From Flectonema sp. DT1601 (Eukaryota > Euglenozoa > Diplonemea > Diplonemida > Diplonemidae): 64,000 nucleotides of DNA. The stretch spans positions 992,001 to 1,056,000 of the forward strand of contig OZ025810.1 of NCBI GenBank assembly GCA_964019425.1, written 5' to 3'. Under the pieces are notes generated by a model. That model was not told the origin of the DNA and ran no database searches. It was given only the letters and a program-made list of their open reading frames with translations. Below are positions 39,204 through 49,886 of the stretch, piece after piece. A program made the translations under genes and the position numbers. Every line of letters begins with the position of its first letter. Position 1 is the first letter of the stretch.

Positions 39204-41598
39204 GTAACTTATTATTAAGAAAAAACCGAGTTCAACTATGTAGAAAACAAAAAAAAAAAATTAAAATATAAAATATAAAATATTAATTTTCCACCGGAGG
39301 CTTCAACTCTGTTATGTTGCGACGTTCCATTAGCTATTACCGAGACCAAAATTGCCACACAGCGTCACTTGTTTATATAATTTTACACAACTTTCTTATT
39401 GAGTCCTTTACTTTATTAGTTGTGTGGTAACACTATAATTTTTAGGGGGAGCAAGAGGGAAGAAAAAAAAAAATAAAAATAAAATAGAAAGTTACAAAGC
39501 AATAATTCTTACACAGGGTGTATTTTTTCATTGTTTTTTTTTGTTTGTTGCCCACCCCCCACAATTTGCTTTTTTTAGGAGAGGAGAATGATTGTTTGAA
39601 AATACCAAACTTGCACTACTGGAGCACCCGAACGCTAAAAAGGACCTGCTTTATTTTATTTTTTTTGTGTGGTCCTGTTTTCCCCACCCCTGTTTTTTCA
39701 CCTCGGAAATGACTTACTTCCTTAATCGATTATAGAGGAAGCGGTTCTTTTTTTTTTTTTTTTTTTTTTTTGTTGTTGTTCTCTTTTTCTTTTTCCTTTA
39801 TTAGTCCCCTGCTACGCGTTTTATTGATCGCGGAGCCGTCTACAAAGGGATGTCCATTTCACAAATTTAAAAAAAATAAAAAAAATATAACAGAAAAAAA
39901 AGACGTATGTTTTGATTGCACAATTCAAAATGAAAAATTTCACAATAAAAATCCCCACTCAGTAAAACAAAAAAAGTGTAGTGAAAAACAAAAAATAAAA
40001 TAAAATAAACAAGAAAACTGTACACTTACAGTCGGTTGCATCTGACTGTCGTGGGCAGAGAACGAACGAGAAGCCAAGAGCAGCTGCTCCAAAATAGATT
40101 GTCTCCAGCCGCGTACCCTTAGTCTTCATTTTTTTGGGTTGACTTGCACAAACACTATTTATTGTTTGAAAATAATTACGGTACAGCTGACGCCTCTTAT
40201 TCGCCCACCGTTTCCCTTCCCTAGTGTGATGCTTGTTTTTGTGTTAGTTGGCTGATGTCAGAGCTGATTGCGATCTTCTAATTCTCAATACGGCACTTGG
40301 CGCTTTATACATGAACAAGTCCCCTTCACTTTCCTCCTCACATTCCCAACGAATTATATTACCCAACACCGAAATGAAGGGACGAAATAAAGCAGTAATT
40401 TCTTTTCTTTTTTGATTTATTCGTTTTTGCTTTTTTTGAAATCCCTTCACACACACCGCACGCTTACATTTTTAAAAAAAAAAACAAGAAAAAAAAATTT
40501 TTAAAAAAGAAAAAAAAGAAAAAAAAAAAGTTTTAATAAAAAAGAATAAGTATCCTGATGAGGATAAGAAGTAGAACCTTTTCGAGGGGAAGCTAAGAAA
40601 AAAAAAGATTAAAAACAAGAGAGAATATCTAAACTGGTACCTGCATACTCCTAGCAATAGCCAGATCAACTCATCCCCGTAGTGACCAGCATAAAGCAGT
40701 AGAGGGTTCTTCAAGATTGATAACTCATAGCTACTTAATTTTCTACTACAGCTGTATTGCATACAAATCGCTGTTTACTACCCTACATGAATTTGGTGTT
40801 CCGTTGCTTTTTGGATCCCAATTTGTCGAATCTTGTTTGATTCCTCTGAGTTTTATGCCTGCAAACTTATTCTAGTGGTGTTGTCCTCTCGCTGTTATCT
40901 ATATTGCGTTTTTCTCTCCCGCCTGCCTATGATCTATTCTAATCGCGCATGGTGTTCGATTCGTAGACTAATTCGTTGTTAAAACAAACTCCTCTAGTGG
41001 AGCAGTTTTTCTTCTGTTTCTTTTTAAATTGTTTTCTCTCTTTGTCATCAGTGTTGTTGCATAGCTTTTTTTCAACGGAAGACATACAGTATGTCGTAGG
41101 TTCAGTACTGCGTGATATGTGAATGAAGGAAAAAAATGAGAAAACTACCACGTTACAAGAACCCCAGGAAAAAAAGATGGAGATAGGAAAAGGGAAAAGG
41201 AAAAAAATTTAAAAAAAAAAAAAAAGAAATGTACGATCGTTTTACTATGCGCGTCTATTTTTCAAAAAAAAAAAAAAAAAAAGAATGAAATGACAAAAAA
41301 AAAAAAAAAAAAGAAAAAAAAAAGAGCCTTTTTTTTTCACTACTACCCTGTTCTACCTCCTTAGTAGACGGTCGCCCTTCCCCTCCCCCGCTCAGAGTTT
41401 GCTGGTCTTCGGGCTTAGCGTCTGGCTTCGGCTTCAACCATTGAATTAAAACATCGCTTATAATAAACTATTATTTTGATGATTTCAGGAAGGGGGGGTT
41501 GAGAATGGAATGGTTAAACTTTTAATGTTTTTCTCCAATTATTATCACAACAGCGATAATGTATATTTCTCCCAAAAATCAAGGAAAAAGTAATTAAT

Positions 41599-42216
41599 AT
41601 GACTCGAATTCCAAGTGCGCTTGAAACCGTGTTGGGAAAAGCGGAATTCGCAAGACTACGACCAGCAATCAGAAAGCACTATGACGTATCAGGTGAAGAC
41701 AGAGTTGTTTGTAGAGGAATAATGAGTCAAATGGACCATTCGTTAGTAGTTAAACCTTTACTTTGGATGCTAAGACCTTTAAATGCCCTCGTTCCATATA
41801 GGGGAAAAAATGTAAAAGCAGAAGTAAGTCATTGGGTAACAGACAAAAATACCCTCGAATTTAGAAGAAATTTTCACTTCCCTGGACGGCGGGACGTAAT
41901 TTTCGAGTCTCGAATGGCTGCGAGAGACGACGTTATCATTGAGTACCTTAACGGGTCATTTCTTGGTGTAAAACTTAAGCCTTCAGTATCCCCTGACGGT
42001 GAACTAATCTTGAAAAGCACTGGTTTTGTATTAGAAATTGGTGGGTTCAAATGCGTGTTACCAACGTGGTTGGTCCCTCTTGGAACCAGCATTATTACCG
42101 AAAAGGAAATCGCAGCAAATGAGGTTGCAATGACCTTCGAGTCTACTCATCCGCTCATTGGAAAAACTGTTGGATACTCTGGTACTTTTAGAATTAATAA
42201 GGCGTCTCTTGCGTGA
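41599..42216 (+). CDS. DUF4166-family protein
   Basis: 205 residues. The order of conserved parts fits DUF4166, known mostly from bacterial proteins: VVCRGIM (~38), WVTDKNTLEFRRNFHFPG (~77) corresponding to the family's E-x-W-x-R-x-F, FESRM, a beta-rich middle with LKSTGFVLEIGGFKCVLPTWL (~135), and a closing TFESTHPLIGKTVGYSGTF (~183) matching the P-LG--xxYxG end. Function of the family is unknown. No signal or membrane segment. The start follows a short A-rich stretch; the acceptor is unclear. Confidence 0.65.
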   Translation: MTRIPSALETVLGKAEFARLRPAIRKHYDVSGEDRVVCRGIMSQMDHSLVVKPLLWMLRPLNALVPYRGKNVKAEVSHWVTDKNTLEFRRNFHFPGRRDVIFESRMAARDDVIIEYLNGSFLGVKLKPSVSPDGELILKSTGFVLEIGGFKCVLPTWLVPLGTSIITEKEIAANEVAMTFESTHPLIGKTVGYSGTFRINKASLA

Positions 42217-42604
42217 TGCGTTTGTGTTTGGTTTGTTGTCTAGCTGATTATCTGTTTACCATATTAGGGACTGCTGTCACTCTTTTTCTTTTTGGTAGTC
42301 AAATTGCAAAAAAACAAAAAAACAAAAAAAAAACTGTGGGATAGACCCCACCCTTTCTTAGTCAGCTGATTGTCTTCATTTAGGAATTTGATGCAACCGT
42401 GAGAAAGAAAACTATATTTCTTTTCTTTTTCTTAAAGTCAAAAAAATTCACTTCAGTCACTAACGTACATATCGAAGGGAAGTCAGCAGTCAGCTGGGTT
42501 GTGCGATTTCTGTATTTTTTCTGTTTTTTTAATTCTTCGTGTTGGGATGGTTATCATTATTTTACTGTCAGAATCGGGGAGAACAAAAAAAAAAAAAAAA
42601 AAAA
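42217..42604 (+). other. spacer ending in an A-tract
   Basis: No gene. An A20 tract (42585-42604) leads directly into the next start codon, whose A extends the run to 21. A clear pyrimidine-AG acceptor was not pinned down. Confidence 0.5.
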
Positions 42605-45600
42605 ATGTCGTCGTCTTTGCCAAACATTACACGTTTTCATTTAAGCGAGAAGGAAAAAATGGCTTTGTGCAGTCCGAAGCTTCCGACTCCGAATCCACCT
42701 GTTGGGAAACCTCCAATGAAAAGACGTAAGAGTTCAGTTAGTGAACAAGTAGCAAGCAGGAGAGTAACACTAATGGAGTCTGACTTTGAAGAAAAAGAAA
42801 CCGACAATACAACAGAAATGACTGACTTGGAAGAAAAAGATCAATTATTACAACTCGAAGAACAACAAATAAAATCTAGAACACAATTCATAAGTTTATT
42901 AATGAGCACTGGAGCAGACGCTATTCGATTTAACAGTCGAGTGGTGTTGTGTGAAATGATATTAAAACAAGCTTGTATAGCCACCACGTCAATACCGAGT
43001 CCGAATGCTTTGCGTACATCCGTAGCATGCTATGCTTTTGATAAAATATGTAGTCAGTTTAGCTCCAGTTACCAATCTGTTTTCGCAAGTATTAGACAGG
43101 AGCTTTTTGCAGCTATTTTTGTTGTTAAGAATATTTCTGGTTTTGGTAACAAACCAGGAACCGTTCCTGCAGAAATGGTCCCTGCTAGGGCGAGTCTTGG
43201 CAGTGAAGCAGCTGCTGCTCATAGATACATCGGATCTCCTCTTTACTTTGAACAAGCTCGTAGAAACTCCGTCCAACTACGAAGATGTCAAAATGTTAAT
43301 GATTGTTTTACAAAATCATTCGCAAAGCATCAAATAGTACTTGAGAGGTGTGTATGTTCATGGCAAAGAGAATTAAAAAGAGTTATCTTCAGAGGATGGA
43401 AGTCATGGCTTCATGGAAGCAGAGCTGATAGATGGATACGAAAACACAGAAAAAATAGACTCGCAAGCATGCTATCAAAACAAACACTTGAGAATACCTT
43501 TCTTAGATGGAGGTTAACAACTGAACTTGAAAAAGTAAGTCGACTGACAGAAAGAGAAACAACTCTCGTTTATCAATTGGGAAATGCAACTAATCAGTTC
43601 ACACTTCAATGTTTTAAAGCAGAACGTTATCTAGTGACTATCGATGAGCTACGTACACAACTCAACCAATTAGCACAAGAAGTAGCAACAGAGAAACGAA
43701 AGAACTACGATGCCTCAACTCTCCTAAACGTCGAACACAACAAACGTATGAATGAAGTAACAGAAGACGTTCGTCAACTAACGTCATTAATGGAAGAAAC
43801 GATGGCATTCACTGGGACAGTAGTGGCACAGTCAACTCTTTGTGATGTTCCTGATAACAGAGCTGATCCGATATTTTTAGAAGAGGGTGAAAAACAACCT
43901 GTTGGAATATTAAAAAAGAATCATTCTCACCGCGATATGACTTCTGTTCCTTCTTCACAATCCCTCCTATCAGAAGACGTTATAAAAGACGACGGCAATC
44001 TGACGGCTAATCACCCAACACACAACACCAATCGAGACCCGTCATCTGGAACTCAACTTCACAGAAATGCTGAAGCTATCCTGCTACGATGGGTTAATTA
44101 TATTTTAAGAAAAAGTGATTTCGTCGCAAACAACAAACGATGTGCTGCTAATTTTGGATCGGATTGGGTGGATGGAGAATATCTTATAATTATTTTAAAC
44201 AAAATTTCTCCTTCAATTTGTCATTTAAACGCTTTGCAAGACAGCGTGTTATCAAGAAGACATGAAACAATAATAGAATACGCTACGAAACTACAACTTG
44301 CTGTAGTACCCCGAATTCAAGACATAGCAGATGGAGTGAGTGATGTTATATTTCTATTCCTAACTGAGCTGTTTAAGATATATGCGAAAAGATCATTAGC
44401 TAGATCAGAATATGAGTCTCTTCAATTTATTAAAAAACAAACATGTCAAATGGACGATGTTTTGGATAATATTTCGGATCAAACACCAGAAAACAATTCA
44501 AAACAACAATACGCTAATATCGAGCTTGAGGATGTCAGGGATTTTGTTTCTACATTTAAAGAAAAACTACAAACTCATTACGAACAAGGTAAGGAATCAA
44601 CAAACACATCACTATGTTGGTCTCGATTGGTAAGTGAAATAGAAACACAAGCACTAGAAATGAGAATCGCTCGAACTAATGGAAAGCCTCTCGACATCAT
44701 CGACAGCAGGGAATACTCACGGTACACAAAAGTTACAAAATTCAGATTTAAAGACATTCTAAGTCGATATACAATCGGTCACCAACAGGGCTTAGCCCCT
44801 ACTCAGACACCATTTCCATTGGATGCTATGCTTGAGCATGTTTCTAGAATATTAAAGGTTAATTATCAAGAAATAAAAAGAATTTTTAGATTTTATTGTC
44901 ATCTAGGGGGATCAAAAGTTGGAATCAGCGCCACAAATCTTTGGAAATTCTGCACGGATTCTCGCAGCATTGATAAAGAGCTAAACAGAAATGTGATTGG
45001 AATGATATTTCAAAGAGCGAATACGGATTCTACGACTCATGTTGTTGATGATGGTAGTCGAGAAGACAATCCTGATATGGAATTAGTACCTTCTGAGTTC
45101 GTTGAATGCATTATTCGCATGGCTGACGTAAGAGTGAATTCCGAACCAACTCTTCACCAACGTTTATCAACATTCCTCAATACATATGTGTTACCAAATG
45201 TCGCAAAAGTTGACGTCTCTCGATTTAGGTGTGAAATATACGAACGTCCAGTTCAGAAAGTTCTTCTCTGCTATGCACATGAACTTCAAAAAGTATTTCG
45301 ATACTATGCTGGAGCAGACAAAAACAGTCGATCCCGAACAATAAATTTCACAGAATTTAATAAACTACTACTTGACTGCAATCTACTACACCCTCCTCTT
45401 GATGAGGCTGCTGCTCTTTCTATATTTGTTGCAATGCAAGACAGGTCTGAAGATGATCAAGATGAATACGTCTATCATGAGTTTACTGAGGGACTTGTTG
45501 CCTGCACAGTCTACAAGTATCCATGTCCTTACATCCCTCTTGAGAATCGAGTTGAGCACTTTGTTTCTCACAACATTCTAACTCATTTGAGAGCAAAATT

Positions 45601-45667
45601 AAAACATCACGGCATCCGAATAGATCCTGATCTTAAAACAGTCCCGTTGATGAGTAGCTACACATAA
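42605..45667 (+). CDS. CH-domain and EF-hand-like flagellar-type protein
   Basis: 1020 residues from ATG 42605; the frame extends left only to a GTG through the A-run. A Ser-rich start is followed by helical segments and a WR-rich stretch (SWQRELKRVIFRGWKSWLHG, ~255-300) like SFI1/IQ-type repeats, then a coiled coil (~310-420). A calponin-homology-like domain (~485-600) has AILLRWVNYILRK, NFGSDWVDGEYLIIILNKI and GVSDVIFLFLTELFKIY. The C-terminal third (~715-1000) holds paired EF-hand-like units without clear calcium loops (IKRIFRFYCHLGG, VFRYYAGADKN, INFTEFNKLLLDCNLL, YVYHEFTEGLVACTV). This layout is common in axonemal proteins, so a flagellar role is inferred. Confidence 0.6.
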   Translation: MSSSLPNITRFHLSEKEKMALCSPKLPTPNPPVGKPPMKRRKSSVSEQVASRRVTLMESDFEEKETDNTTEMTDLEEKDQLLQLEEQQIKSRTQFISLLMSTGADAIRFNSRVVLCEMILKQACIATTSIPSPNALRTSVACYAFDKICSQFSSSYQSVFASIRQELFAAIFVVKNISGFGNKPGTVPAEMVPARASLGSEAAAAHRYIGSPLYFEQARRNSVQLRRCQNVNDCFTKSFAKHQIVLERCVCSWQRELKRVIFRGWKSWLHGSRADRWIRKHRKNRLASMLSKQTLENTFLRWRLTTELEKVSRLTERETTLVYQLGNATNQFTLQCFKAERYLVTIDELRTQLNQLAQEVATEKRKNYDASTLLNVEHNKRMNEVTEDVRQLTSLMEETMAFTGTVVAQSTLCDVPDNRADPIFLEEGEKQPVGILKKNHSHRDMTSVPSSQSLLSEDVIKDDGNLTANHPTHNTNRDPSSGTQLHRNAEAILLRWVNYILRKSDFVANNKRCAANFGSDWVDGEYLIIILNKISPSICHLNALQDSVLSRRHETIIEYATKLQLAVVPRIQDIADGVSDVIFLFLTELFKIYAKRSLARSEYESLQFIKKQTCQMDDVLDNISDQTPENNSKQQYANIELEDVRDFVSTFKEKLQTHYEQGKESTNTSLCWSRLVSEIETQALEMRIARTNGKPLDIIDSREYSRYTKVTKFRFKDILSRYTIGHQQGLAPTQTPFPLDAMLEHVSRILKVNYQEIKRIFRFYCHLGGSKVGISATNLWKFCTDSRSIDKELNRNVIGMIFQRANTDSTTHVVDDGSREDNPDMELVPSEFVECIIRMADVRVNSEPTLHQRLSTFLNTYVLPNVAKVDVSRFRCEIYERPVQKVLLCYAHELQKVFRYYAGADKNSRSRTINFTEFNKLLLDCNLLHPPLDEAAALSIFVAMQDRSEDDQDEYVYHEFTEGLVACTVYKYPCPYIPLENRVEHFVSHNILTHLRAKLKHHGIRIDPDLKTVPLMSSYT

Positions 45668-45961
45668 AAAAAAAAAAATAGTGTTTTTTTTTAACCTTTC
45701 CAGGTAAAAATTCGCACAACCTTTTTTTTTTTATTTTTTTTTTTTTTTATTGCTTTAAGAAAAAACAAAAATACAAAAGCCCATATGTTCAGTAGAAAGA
45801 GACTTGTGGCTGCGTAACCTAACCTATTCTTTTATTACTGGTTGCACAAACAAAACAAAAAAAAGTGTGAACGTAAAAAGGAAAAAAAAAAAAATGAAAG
45901 TTGTTGACCGATTCTTTATTTCTCTCCCCCCAGTGGTTGGAAAAGAAAAGGGGTAAAAAAA

Positions 45962-47854
45962 ATGAGCAATCTCATAAAGGAGCTGAGATCTGTTATTTCT
46001 GAACTACTTGTGACAATACGAAGTTTAATAGAACGTGAAAAAGCAACGAATGATCATCTGATTGAAGTTGAAGAACAACTACTGCTGGAAACATACACTG
46101 ACATAGCAGGGGCATTGGCAAACGGTCAGAGGTGTATCTGTGTTGAGGAAGAATTACTAAAGAATACACTTAACGTTTTATCAGTAAAATCAAGAAGCAA
46201 ACAATCAATAGATGAAATAGCGATGAAAATAATAAACTCTCCCTCGGGACCTGACAACAAGATGTTAATTCCTAACACTGTTTTGTATGATACGATATCA
46301 CTTCTGGTAGAGGTCATGAAGTCTTCAACATGTCAATTAACTCAAGCTATTCTTGATAAACTCAAATCCATTTATGATGATTGGAAATCAGGTCAAAGAA
46401 AATCACACATTCAAATCAATGAGCATACAGTCTCTCAAGCTAACCATCATCTAAAAAGGTTCTGTGATCAATATAAGAAAAGTATAACTGCTGAATTGTT
46501 ATCAAACGTTTTGAATAGTGGTGATTCAAATATCGTATCAGTGTCTCAAGACACAGTTAGACAATTAACACTGTTGTTGTCCTCTAATTGTGATTCACTT
46601 GAATTTAAAAAATTACAATCAGCTATTCCTATAAATAATGATCGTATTGATGTTGCGAAATCAATAGTAGTTGATTTGTTGGGGATGATGCCTCCGATAA
46701 GAAAATCACTTTGTGAAGATATCCAAAATATTATAATTAACAATTTCGATTCGGATAACATTGAGATTCCAAAAACGATAATTAAACAGCTGAAGTTGGT
46801 GGATGCTGATGCAGAATTGGAACAACTGATTTCAAATAACGAAACTACCTTTGATAAAACAACCGTAGCAAAGGTAATGTCCATTCTGAAGAACACACCA
46901 AATAATGAAAATAATTACAAATTGAAAACTATCAGCGATGAGCTCCAATCCATAGCAGACAGTTACAACAATCACTTTCAATCATTTGTAAGTAAGAAAC
47001 CAGACATCATAAAAGAACTAAAAGTCTACCAACAATACAGTCGTAACGAATCGAATGATAAAATATTCAAATCATGTGAATCTCTTCCCGAAGAGTTCAG
47101 AGAACAGTTGTGGCCTCCGTGTGTTAAAGGTAGAAAAATTCATTTTAATGCGGGAACTCAAACGATAAGCGACAAGTACCAACCAGAAGGAGTGATTAAG
47201 AATCCACGAAAACGTTGGAAAATAGCGACTCATTGTATTATTGCTGTGAATCGTCTGAAGGGATTTGGAATGTCTCGAAAGGAGTACGTGAGACAGACGA
47301 TATCTAGACTTCGATATCGTACCTGTGTAGATGGATGTGCTGAAGCAAAACTATCTGAGCTAGAGGAACGAAATCTAAAAATGTCGAAAGAAATTGCGAG
47401 ACTGAGATCCAACAAACTCTATTCTGGTGATCAGATCAGAACACCTTCACGAGATATGAAACCACATCCTCCTCCTCCACTATTCTCAACAGCAGGACAA
47501 CATCGAAACAGAGAACGAGAACAAACAAGTAGTAGAATGGCGTCTAAGAAAAGATTTCCCATATCAAGAATGAAGCTTCCTTCTCCAATAATCGCATCAC
47601 TGGTAGCTGTACCGCAGCATGCAATGCCAGCTGTTGTAAAGTTCAGTCCTCCGACATCGCATCTACCGTCAGTGTTATCGTCTTCAAAGCCTTACACGAT
47701 TAGCATCCCTCGACCGCAAGCAGCTGTTTCAAATACAGAATACCTCCCAATGTTGCAGGGTTGTATTCTTTCTACTTCTGATGTTGCCGTCACTTCTCCA
47801 TTTCATAGACCACCAACATTCGGGTATTCTGATGATGGTGGTGTTTTATTTTAG
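45962..47854 (+). CDS. large helical protein of unknown function
   Basis: 630 residues, rich in Ser, Ile and Asn; no family recognised. Residues 1-350 are helical, with loose repeats of the type NTVLYDTISLL, EHTVSQANHHL, QDTVRQLTLLL and KTIIKQLKLV, each following a short linker, suggesting ~60-90-residue internal repeats. HFNAGTQTISDKY (~395) contains TQT, the core of dynein light chain LC8-binding motifs. A basic patch (NPRKRWKIATHCIIAVNRLKGF) and a short coiled coil (~455-485) follow, then a Pro/Ser-rich tail. A short A-run directly precedes the ATG. Confidence 0.6.
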   Translation: MSNLIKELRSVISELLVTIRSLIEREKATNDHLIEVEEQLLLETYTDIAGALANGQRCICVEEELLKNTLNVLSVKSRSKQSIDEIAMKIINSPSGPDNKMLIPNTVLYDTISLLVEVMKSSTCQLTQAILDKLKSIYDDWKSGQRKSHIQINEHTVSQANHHLKRFCDQYKKSITAELLSNVLNSGDSNIVSVSQDTVRQLTLLLSSNCDSLEFKKLQSAIPINNDRIDVAKSIVVDLLGMMPPIRKSLCEDIQNIIINNFDSDNIEIPKTIIKQLKLVDADAELEQLISNNETTFDKTTVAKVMSILKNTPNNENNYKLKTISDELQSIADSYNNHFQSFVSKKPDIIKELKVYQQYSRNESNDKIFKSCESLPEEFREQLWPPCVKGRKIHFNAGTQTISDKYQPEGVIKNPRKRWKIATHCIIAVNRLKGFGMSRKEYVRQTISRLRYRTCVDGCAEAKLSELEERNLKMSKEIARLRSNKLYSGDQIRTPSRDMKPHPPPPLFSTAGQHRNREREQTSSRMASKKRFPISRMKLPSPIIASLVAVPQHAMPAVVKFSPPTSHLPSVLSSSKPYTISIPRPQAAVSNTEYLPMLQGCILSTSDVAVTSPFHRPPTFGYSDDGGVLF

Positions 47855-48086
47855 TTCATTTCATCTGCCCCTTCTGGGGTTGACACTTTTTACACTGAAA
47901 AGGGGTTTTGTAATTCACAGTTCTCTGGTATTGCTGTTTTTTTTCCCCCCGAATTATTATTATTATTATTTTTTTTTTTGCCTTGTTATTTGCTCTTTTG
48001 ATTTCATTTTTTTTCAATTATTTTTGTATTATTGTTTCAAATTACCTTATTTTATAAGATCATATAATTACTTCCAATAACAAACA

Positions 48087-48929
48087 ATGATGGAACCTCT
48101 TGAGCTCGATGAGTACGCTCCTCCAACTAGGCTACCACTCGGATCGCTAAATCCGAATCAAAACAACGGAAATAACACTTTACGTAAGAAACCTCCAATA
48201 GCAACAAGTATAGATTACAAACCTCGTTATGAAGAGCTTATTGAAAGGCAATGTCAATGGGAAGTAGAGAAACAACAGTTAATGGAGTGCTTGGGTAAAC
48301 AAATGGATGAAAATCGAACATTAAAAACGACAATCGAATTGTTAGAACGCAAAGTCCTCGGAATGAATGTGTTGGAAAATGATAATAATAAAAAGCAAAC
48401 TGAGGCTTCAAAAATTCTCTCGGAATCTGAAGAAGCCAACCGTCGAATTCAAAAAAAATTAGCAACGTACAAAACACGTGTATCGGAACTAACAAGTGAG
48501 AATAGAACTTTAAAAAATGAATACAAAGGTACGGCTGCTGAGATTCACGGATTACAACAACAGGTTGCTGAGAATCAAGCTGTTGAGGATGAACTTGTTA
48601 ATTCTCTTCAGAAGGCACAAGACGAACTCGACTCTTTTAAACGAAACAAAAGTACTGAAGAAGAGCAACTTACGCTTTCTGTTATCAGAAATGATATTCG
48701 AGAAGGTAACATGCAGCTACTCGAACAGATTCAACACGTAATGTCTATGACGTCGACAAGATTGTATTCCGATTCTAACACTCACACTCATACAACCCAA
48801 CCAGGAACTACTAATCACTACAGTGATAAGTATTCTCCTTCTTCAAATGAAGAAGAATCTCCACGTCGGAATGACAATCCATCTTCATTAATGATTTCAT
48901 TGACACCTAAAGAACTATTCACCAAGTAG
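48087..48929 (+). CDS. coiled-coil protein
   Basis: 280 residues. An N-terminal 45 residues with Pro and Asn is followed by a nearly continuous coiled coil (~48-215, starting RYEELIERQCQWEVEKQQLM), then a Ser/Thr/His-rich tail ending LTPKELFTK. No enzymatic motif. Cytoskeletal or centrosome/basal-body-type proteins often look like this; no family recognised. Confidence 0.6.
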   Translation: MMEPLELDEYAPPTRLPLGSLNPNQNNGNNTLRKKPPIATSIDYKPRYEELIERQCQWEVEKQQLMECLGKQMDENRTLKTTIELLERKVLGMNVLENDNNKKQTEASKILSESEEANRRIQKKLATYKTRVSELTSENRTLKNEYKGTAAEIHGLQQQVAENQAVEDELVNSLQKAQDELDSFKRNKSTEEEQLTLSVIRNDIREGNMQLLEQIQHVMSMTSTRLYSDSNTHTHTTQPGTTNHYSDKYSPSSNEEESPRRNDNPSSLMISLTPKELFTK

Positions 48930-49235
48930 ATAACCACTCTTTTCCTTTTTGTCTCCCTTTTTTTTTTTTTTTTATATAGTTTTAGATTTCACACACAAAC
49001 AGTTGTTAGATTACAATAACATTATAGAATTTTTGTTTTTAATAGTAATTGATGTGATGGCGGTGTTTTTTTTTGTAATTCAAAATTCTTTTTTCTTCAA
49101 ATTCAGTAAATACATCATTGTGAGACAGAAGCAACATGAAGAACGAAATTTGTTTGTTTTTTTCATCAAAAAAAAAAAAATAGCGAAAAATTTTTCACAT
49201 ATCAGGACGACGACCCTCAACATCACACTAAGAAC
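48930..49235 (+). other. spacer
   Basis: No gene. T16 near 48959 and A13 near 49169. The acceptor is probably the ATATCAG ending at ~49205, 30 nt before the Rab-like start. Confidence 0.5.
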
Positions 49236-49886
49236 ATGTCGCGAGGAAAGAAGAAGTCTGACTACCCTGAGCTACTTATAAAAGCTGTTGTGGTAGGAGA
49301 CAGCATGGTTGGTAAAACCTGGTTAGTATCCCGTTTCGGTGGATTCGACGGAGAATGTCCAGTAGAAACAACCAGTACTATTGGTATAGATTTTAAAATG
49401 AGAGAAGTTACGAGAAGAAATATGCCAATAAAAGTACAGATGTGGGACACTGCAGGTCAGGAGATATTCCGCAGTATTGGTGTTGCTTACTATAGAAAAG
49501 CTAACGCGTTAATATTAGTATTTGATGTGACAAGGAGAACATCCTTTGAAAACGTCACGTATTGGATGGGTGAACTAACTAGTCATTGTGAAAAAGGAAT
49601 ACCAATTTGTATAGTCGCAAATAAATGTGATCAACCTCGTGTTGTAACTCATGAAGAAGGGTCATCTCTCGCATTCGATCATGGATGTGAATATTATGAA
49701 GTCAGTGCAAAGACTGGATCAGGTGTCGAGGGATGCTTTGCTAACATCATTGATCAGGTTCTCTCAACACAAGAACAAGATTTAATTAAACAATCTGAAG
49801 TTAGTAATAAATTCACCCCGAGCAGTACTATTCCTGAGAAGAAGTCTTGCATTGAGAGATTCGTTAAGGCATTCTCTTTTTGGTAG
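49236..49886 (+). CDS. Rab-like small GTPase without a prenylation cysteine
   Basis: 216 residues with all nucleotide motifs: P-loop GDSMVGKT (21-28), switch I TSTIGIDFKMREV (~46-58), DTAGQE (71-76), NKCD (129-132) and SAKTGSG (157-163). The order and the WDTAGQE box fit Rab GTPases that direct vesicle traffic. The C-terminus ends CIERFVKAFSFW, so the usual terminal CC, CxC or CaaX is missing. Its only nearby Cys is 12 residues from the end, and the tail is amphipathic and aromatic, which could attach to membranes without lipid. A cytosolic Rab-like role is the alternative. Confidence 0.85.
   Translation: MSRGKKKSDYPELLIKAVVVGDSMVGKTWLVSRFGGFDGECPVETTSTIGIDFKMREVTRRNMPIKVQMWDTAGQEIFRSIGVAYYRKANALILVFDVTRRTSFENVTYWMGELTSHCEKGIPICIVANKCDQPRVVTHEEGSSLAFDHGCEYYEVSAKTGSGVEGCFANIIDQVLSTQEQDLIKQSEVSNKFTPSSTIPEKKSCIERFVKAFSFW

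Larger units (their letters stand above)
29667..41598 (+). other. 12 kb gene-free stretch with T-tract/AG signals
   Basis: No coding region can be supported. Islands of complex sequence (50-300 bp) alternate with A/T runs up to ~37 nt. Good pyrimidine-AG signals occur at 29840-29841, 30195-30196, 32477-32478, 32790-32791, 33240-33241, 33855-33856 and 36435-36436. Also present are element copy C (31990-32142), repeat copy 2 (39118-39203), and an island almost free of long runs at ~33490-34360. Several islands are open in some frame on one or both strands, but their codon choice is unlike that of the neighbouring genes. Confidence 0.55.
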
